This document shows positions 26,702 through 29,441 of a DNA stretch of 29,441 nucleotides, piece by piece. The position numbers and the translations under genes are program-made. The first letter of the stretch is position 1; every line of letters starts with the position of its first letter. The stretch lies in the NCBI GenBank assembly GCA_964476375.1, contig CAYYZW010000004.1:1-29441 (forward strand). Direction: 5' to 3'. Below the pieces are notes generated by a model, which worked only from the letters and a program-made list of their open reading frames with translations, had not been told where the DNA came from and made no database searches. The DNA is from SAT2750 sp964476375. GTDB lineage: Bacteria > Planctomycetota > Planctomycetia > Pirellulales > Pirellulaceae.

Positions 26702-27268
26702 GTGGTAGAATCACAGATAATCCAGGCAATCGGTGGTGACGATACTGGCCTGCGGGCAACGCTGGCCTGGGTCGATGACCGTTTCGTCCAACAGATCGAC
26801 TGGGTGGCGGGTAACCAGGCATTCCGGCTGATGGAATCAGTCGAGGGAGCGGCGGATGACGCCTGGCCCCCCAGTCCGGCACTGCAACAGATGAGCGTGG
26901 AAAACCGCAGCCAGAATCGACAGGTCGCACTGATGGTTGGCATGGCCGGACAAAATCACTGGTCGGTCAGTATCGAAAACGACCCACAGGAGCGGAAACT
27001 CACTTTTGATGTCGCCTGTCGGATTGCCGAGGAATCATCCAAGCTGGGAACGCAATACCGGACAACTTCTGCAATTACCCTGCTCAGTAACGATCATGGC
27101 GTGGAAGTCGCCGTGGCTGGACGACGCTGCCAGTTGATACTGGAATCCACCGGCCGTGGGGAGTCCGACCTGATCCAGCACCGCAAGGGGATCATTCGTA
27201 TTGTCCCCACCGAAAAACTGAGCACCTATCCCAACACGATCCGCTGGAAGTATAGCCTGTTTGGCTAA
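26702..27268 (+). CDS. Hypothetical protein downstream of prfB
   Basis: A 188-residue protein of unknown function. GTG 26702 is preferred because GGAG lies five bases upstream; the in-frame ATG at 26687 would add five residues and has no ribosome-binding site. It has a beta-rich pattern with acidic and aromatic residues (TLAWVDDRFVQQIDWV near the start, HWSVSIEND in the middle). No signal peptide, membrane segment or cysteine cluster is seen. It lies 25 bases after prfB on the same strand and is probably co-transcribed with it. I do not recognise a family; codon use resembles the neighbours, so it is likely real. Confidence 0.66.
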   Translation: MVESQIIQAIGGDDTGLRATLAWVDDRFVQQIDWVAGNQAFRLMESVEGAADDAWPPSPALQQMSVENRSQNRQVALMVGMAGQNHWSVSIENDPQERKLTFDVACRIAEESSKLGTQYRTTSAITLLSNDHGVEVAVAGRRCQLILESTGRGESDLIQHRKGIIRIVPTEKLSTYPNTIRWKYSLFG

Positions 27269-27320
27269 AGGCCTGGCCAACCTGGGAGAACCATGAGCCA
27301 CAACAAGCAGGAGGCTTACC

Positions 27321-27506
27321 ATGACCACTCCACGCAAACCAAACACCGGATCGGTCCAGGGCAAGAATCCCCTCAAGCGAATGCAGTTCAACGTGCCGAG
27401 AGAGGCGACAAAGAAACAGATGGCGGAGGCTCTGACGGAAGGAATAATGAAGGCGATAAGAGGACAGGAGCCGCCCACCTCTTCTTGTAATCCACGAGAT
27501 CCTTGA
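27321..27506 (+). CDS. Small basic hypothetical protein (61 residues)
   Basis: The ATG has a very strong AGGAGG seven bases upstream. Residues 1-20 are basic and Pro/Lys/Asn-rich. Residues about 22-46 (QFNVPREATKKQMAEALTEG and onward) form a likely amphipathic helix after a short strand. The Cys near residue 56 is solitary. The shape, a strand then a helix, could suit a small nucleic-acid-binding or regulatory protein, but this is not shown. Codons such as AGA and ATA are more frequent than in flanking genes. Another short frame at 27293-27490, in a different register, also has a ribosome-binding site; its composition is less protein-like. Confidence 0.5.
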   Translation: MTTPRKPNTGSVQGKNPLKRMQFNVPREATKKQMAEALTEGIMKAIRGQEPPTSSCNPRDP

Positions 27507-27583
27507 GACAATAAAAAACCTGACAGCCCCTTTTCCCCTATCCACTGCAAAACTCTTTTAACGTCCAGGAGCGTCCTCTCCAG

Positions 27584-28255
27584 ATGGCCTTTCAGCACAT
27601 CGAAAACCTGCAGCAGGAATACACCGACAAGTATGTCGTTGTGAACGAGGAGCTGCCCGAATTACAGCGGTTTCACGGCATGACCGGGGTCGTCCGAACG
27701 GTCAACATGAATGGCCGGGCACTGGTCGAATTCGATGGCGATAACAACATCGGCTGGTACGACATCGACATCGATTTCCTCCGCGTTATTGATGAACCAC
27801 TTCCGGAAGAGATCCCGGCGCAGGAACCCGCTGTTGAAAAGAAAGAGGAAAAGGAGAACAAGGCTCCCTCGGACCTGAAGAAGGCCCGCGATGAAAAGGA
27901 CAGTGGGGAGGCACCGGCAACCGCAGACCCCACCGCCATGTCGGTCGATGACATGCTGGCCGCGGCACGCGGGGAGGCGAGCGACGCCGGTAACGCGGAA
28001 GAATCCGTCGCCGAAGAGGAGGCCACCGAGAAGCCGACTGTTGCTGCAGATCCTACCTCCATGTCGGTCGATGACATGCTGGCCGCGGCGCGCGGGGAGG
28101 CGAGCAACGCCGGTAACGCGGAAGAAGCCGTCGCCGAAGAGGAGGCCGTCGAGGAGGCAGCCACGGAGGGGGAAGAGCAGCAGACCGCTTCAAGCGAGGA
28201 ACTGCCCACCGACGTCGACGGCATGATCGCCTACTGCCAGCGCGTGGACGGCTGA
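27584..28255 (+). CDS. Hypothetical protein with acidic tandem-repeat tail
   Basis: 223 residues. Residues 1-70 form a compact beta-rich domain (DKYVVVNEELPELQRF, MTGVVRTVNMNGRALVEFDG, GWYDIDIDFLRVI) that resembles a small SH3/KOW-like barrel; this is a visual impression only. Residues 75-110 are a Lys/Glu-rich linker. Two tandem 41-residue repeats follow, each with the core MSVDDMLAAARGEAS, and then an acidic tail ending DVDGMIAYCQRVDG. There is no signal peptide. CAGGAG lies further upstream of the ATG (about 13 bases) than usual. It stands alone between the small gene and convergent nadA. Function unknown; the repeats may be short binding motifs on a flexible arm. Confidence 0.7.
   Translation: MAFQHIENLQQEYTDKYVVVNEELPELQRFHGMTGVVRTVNMNGRALVEFDGDNNIGWYDIDIDFLRVIDEPLPEEIPAQEPAVEKKEEKENKAPSDLKKARDEKDSGEAPATADPTAMSVDDMLAAARGEASDAGNAEESVAEEEATEKPTVAADPTSMSVDDMLAAARGEASNAGNAEEAVAEEEAVEEAATEGEEQQTASSEELPTDVDGMIAYCQRVDG
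27923..28168 (+). repeat. In-frame tandem repeat, two copies of 123 bases
   Basis: Copies at 27923-28045 and 28046-28168 encode 41 residues each. About 80 percent of the first 33 codons are identical, often at DNA level, including a long identical block around the ATG at 27938/28061. The last eight codons of each copy diverge. This suggests recent duplication with selection on the MSVDDMLAAARG core. Confidence 0.88.
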
Positions 28256-28269
28256 GCCAGACCCGGTTT

Positions 28270-29409
28270 TCAGGAAAGACGGAGCATTCTTTCCAGGGCG
28301 ACGAGGGACCAGCGACTCGTCTCCTCGTCGACGGTGACCTGGTTGACAATCGTCCCAGCAGCCAGGTTTTCCAGGCTCCAGCAGAGATGGGCCATGTCGA
28401 TACGGTACATCGTGGCACACATGCAGACGACCGGGGAGAGGAAGTGGATCTCCTGTTCGGGGTACTCGTCCTTAAGCCGGTTAACCAGGTGCAGTTCCGT
28501 GCCGATCGCCCACCTCGTCCCTGGCTCTGCCGCTTGAACCGTCTCGATGATCTTACCGGTGGAGCCGGAAATATCAGCCAGATCGTTGACCTCCCGGGGG
28601 CATTCCGGGTGAACCAGGATCTGGATGTCCGGGTACTGCTGGCGAAACTGGTGCACATGTTCCGGCTGGAACATCTGGTGCACACTGCAGTGTCCCTTCC
28701 AGAGGATCACCTTCGACTGCGTGATCGTCCCTGGCTCATGTCCGCCATATTCTTCGGCGTAGGGATCCCAGACCGGCATCCGGTCATCATCGATTCCCAT
28801 CGCCAGTGCCGTGTTTCGTCCAAGATGCTGGTCGGGGAAAAAAAGTACGCGCTGACGGCGCTGCAAGGCCCACTCGAGAGCCCCGGCGGCGTTACTGGAG
28901 GTGCAGACGATACCACCATGACGACCACAGAAGGCCTTCAGGCTGGCCGCCGAGTTGATATAGGTGATGGGGGTGATCTCGTCCGTATCGACTACTTCGG
29001 ACAGGTCTTCCCAGGCAGCCTCGACCTGATCAATGGCTGCCATATCTGCCATGCTGCACCCGGCGGCCAGATCCGGCAGAACGACCTCCACACGGACTCC
29101 CTCCCGCTGGGCAACTTTCTCGGGCCTGTTCGCCAGGATGTCGGCAGTCTCGGCCATAAAGTGGACGCCACAGAAGACGATCCAACGGCAAGCACTGTTC
29201 TCCGCCGCCATCTTGCTCAGCTGGTAACTGTCACCACGCAGGTCGGCATGCTCAATCACCGCGTCCTGCTGGTAATGATGCCCCAGGATCATCAGTTCGG
29301 ATCCAAGCTGCTGGCGTACCGCTTCGATCCGCCCGGCAAGCTGTTCATCCTGCAGCGAACGATAGGGCGCCAGTTCGAGGGCCGGACGTGGTTCAATCGA
29401 GGTTGTCAT
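28270..29409 (-). CDS. nadA: Quinolinate synthase
   Basis: A 379-residue [4Fe-4S] enzyme that condenses iminoaspartate with dihydroxyacetone phosphate to quinolinate in de novo NAD synthesis. Family features are GHHYQ (43-47), the FCGVHFMAETA strand at 79-89, AGCSMAD (Cys118), IVCTSSNA (Cys169) and the CMCATMYRIDM region (Cys329/Cys331). Cys118, Cys169 and Cys331 are the best cluster-ligand candidates by motif context. ATG 29409 has AGGA four bases upstream; in-frame ATGs at 29424 and 29439 are alternatives, and the window ends too close to judge. It is convergent with the repeat protein, with only 14 bases between their stops. No nadB or nadC is in view. Confidence 0.93.
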   Translation of the reverse strand: MTTSIEPRPALELAPYRSLQDEQLAGRIEAVRQQLGSELMILGHHYQQDAVIEHADLRGDSYQLSKMAAENSACRWIVFCGVHFMAETADILANRPEKVAQREGVRVEVVLPDLAAGCSMADMAAIDQVEAAWEDLSEVVDTDEITPITYINSAASLKAFCGRHGGIVCTSSNAAGALEWALQRRQRVLFFPDQHLGRNTALAMGIDDDRMPVWDPYAEEYGGHEPGTITQSKVILWKGHCSVHQMFQPEHVHQFRQQYPDIQILVHPECPREVNDLADISGSTGKIIETVQAAEPGTRWAIGTELHLVNRLKDEYPEQEIHFLSPVVCMCATMYRIDMAHLCWSLENLAAGTIVNQVTVDEETSRWSLVALERMLRLS

Positions 29410-29441
29410 CGTTTCCTGTCCCATCCGCCTGGCTTCCATTT

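Overview
The window is a gene-dense, GC-rich bacterial chromosome segment, most likely from a planctomycete (Planctomycetota). The strongest lineage clue is the truncated gene at the left edge. Its N-terminus carries the LEQLEDRRLLA signature of the LEPR-XLL surface proteins typical of that phylum. The mix of PQQ-like propeller, twin-arginine Gfo/Idh-like, SSS-transporter and sugar-isomerase genes fits this. No rRNA, tRNA, CRISPR array, insertion sequence or phage gene was recognised.

Layout. (1) 1-3406, minus strand: LEPR-XLL protein (partial), SNF2-family helicase, and a small unknown protein directly upstream of the helicase. (2) 3670-5042, plus strand: a small coiled-coil-like protein and an alpha/beta hydrolase. 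(3) 5244-14670, plus strand: eight closely spaced genes. The first three form an acid-to-alcohol style module (PaaK/LuxE-like adenylating enzyme, acyl-CoA-reductase-like ALDH, iron alcohol dehydrogenase). A secreted PQQ-like propeller follows. Then come a HemW-like radical SAM enzyme, a GcvH-like lipoyl carrier overlapping it by four bases, a two-cluster ferredoxin fused to an unknown domain, and a beta-helix protein. (4) 14682-22805: a 2-hydroxyacid dehydrogenase divergent from a sugar-isomerase/SSS-symporter pair, then a Deg-like secreted protease, a Tat-signal Gfo/Idh-like protein and a Gfo/Idh/MocA oxidoreductase. Two operator-like dyads sit in the divergent gap. (5) 22784-29441: housekeeping genes. 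miaB and mnmA (both tRNA thiolation) lie on the minus strand, divergent from prfB (RF2), which needs a +1 programmed frameshift. Three small or hypothetical proteins follow, one with a 41-residue tandem repeat, and then convergent nadA, whose upstream region is cut by the right edge.

The most unusual part is the 10441-13278 cassette: radical SAM enzyme, orphan H-protein-like lipoyl carrier and dicluster ferredoxin. It has no gcvT, gcvP or heme-pathway genes beside it and lies downstream of an acyl-activation and reduction module. This looks like an uncharacterised carrier-bound radical pathway. That function is inference; the gene families and their arrangement are read directly from the sequence.
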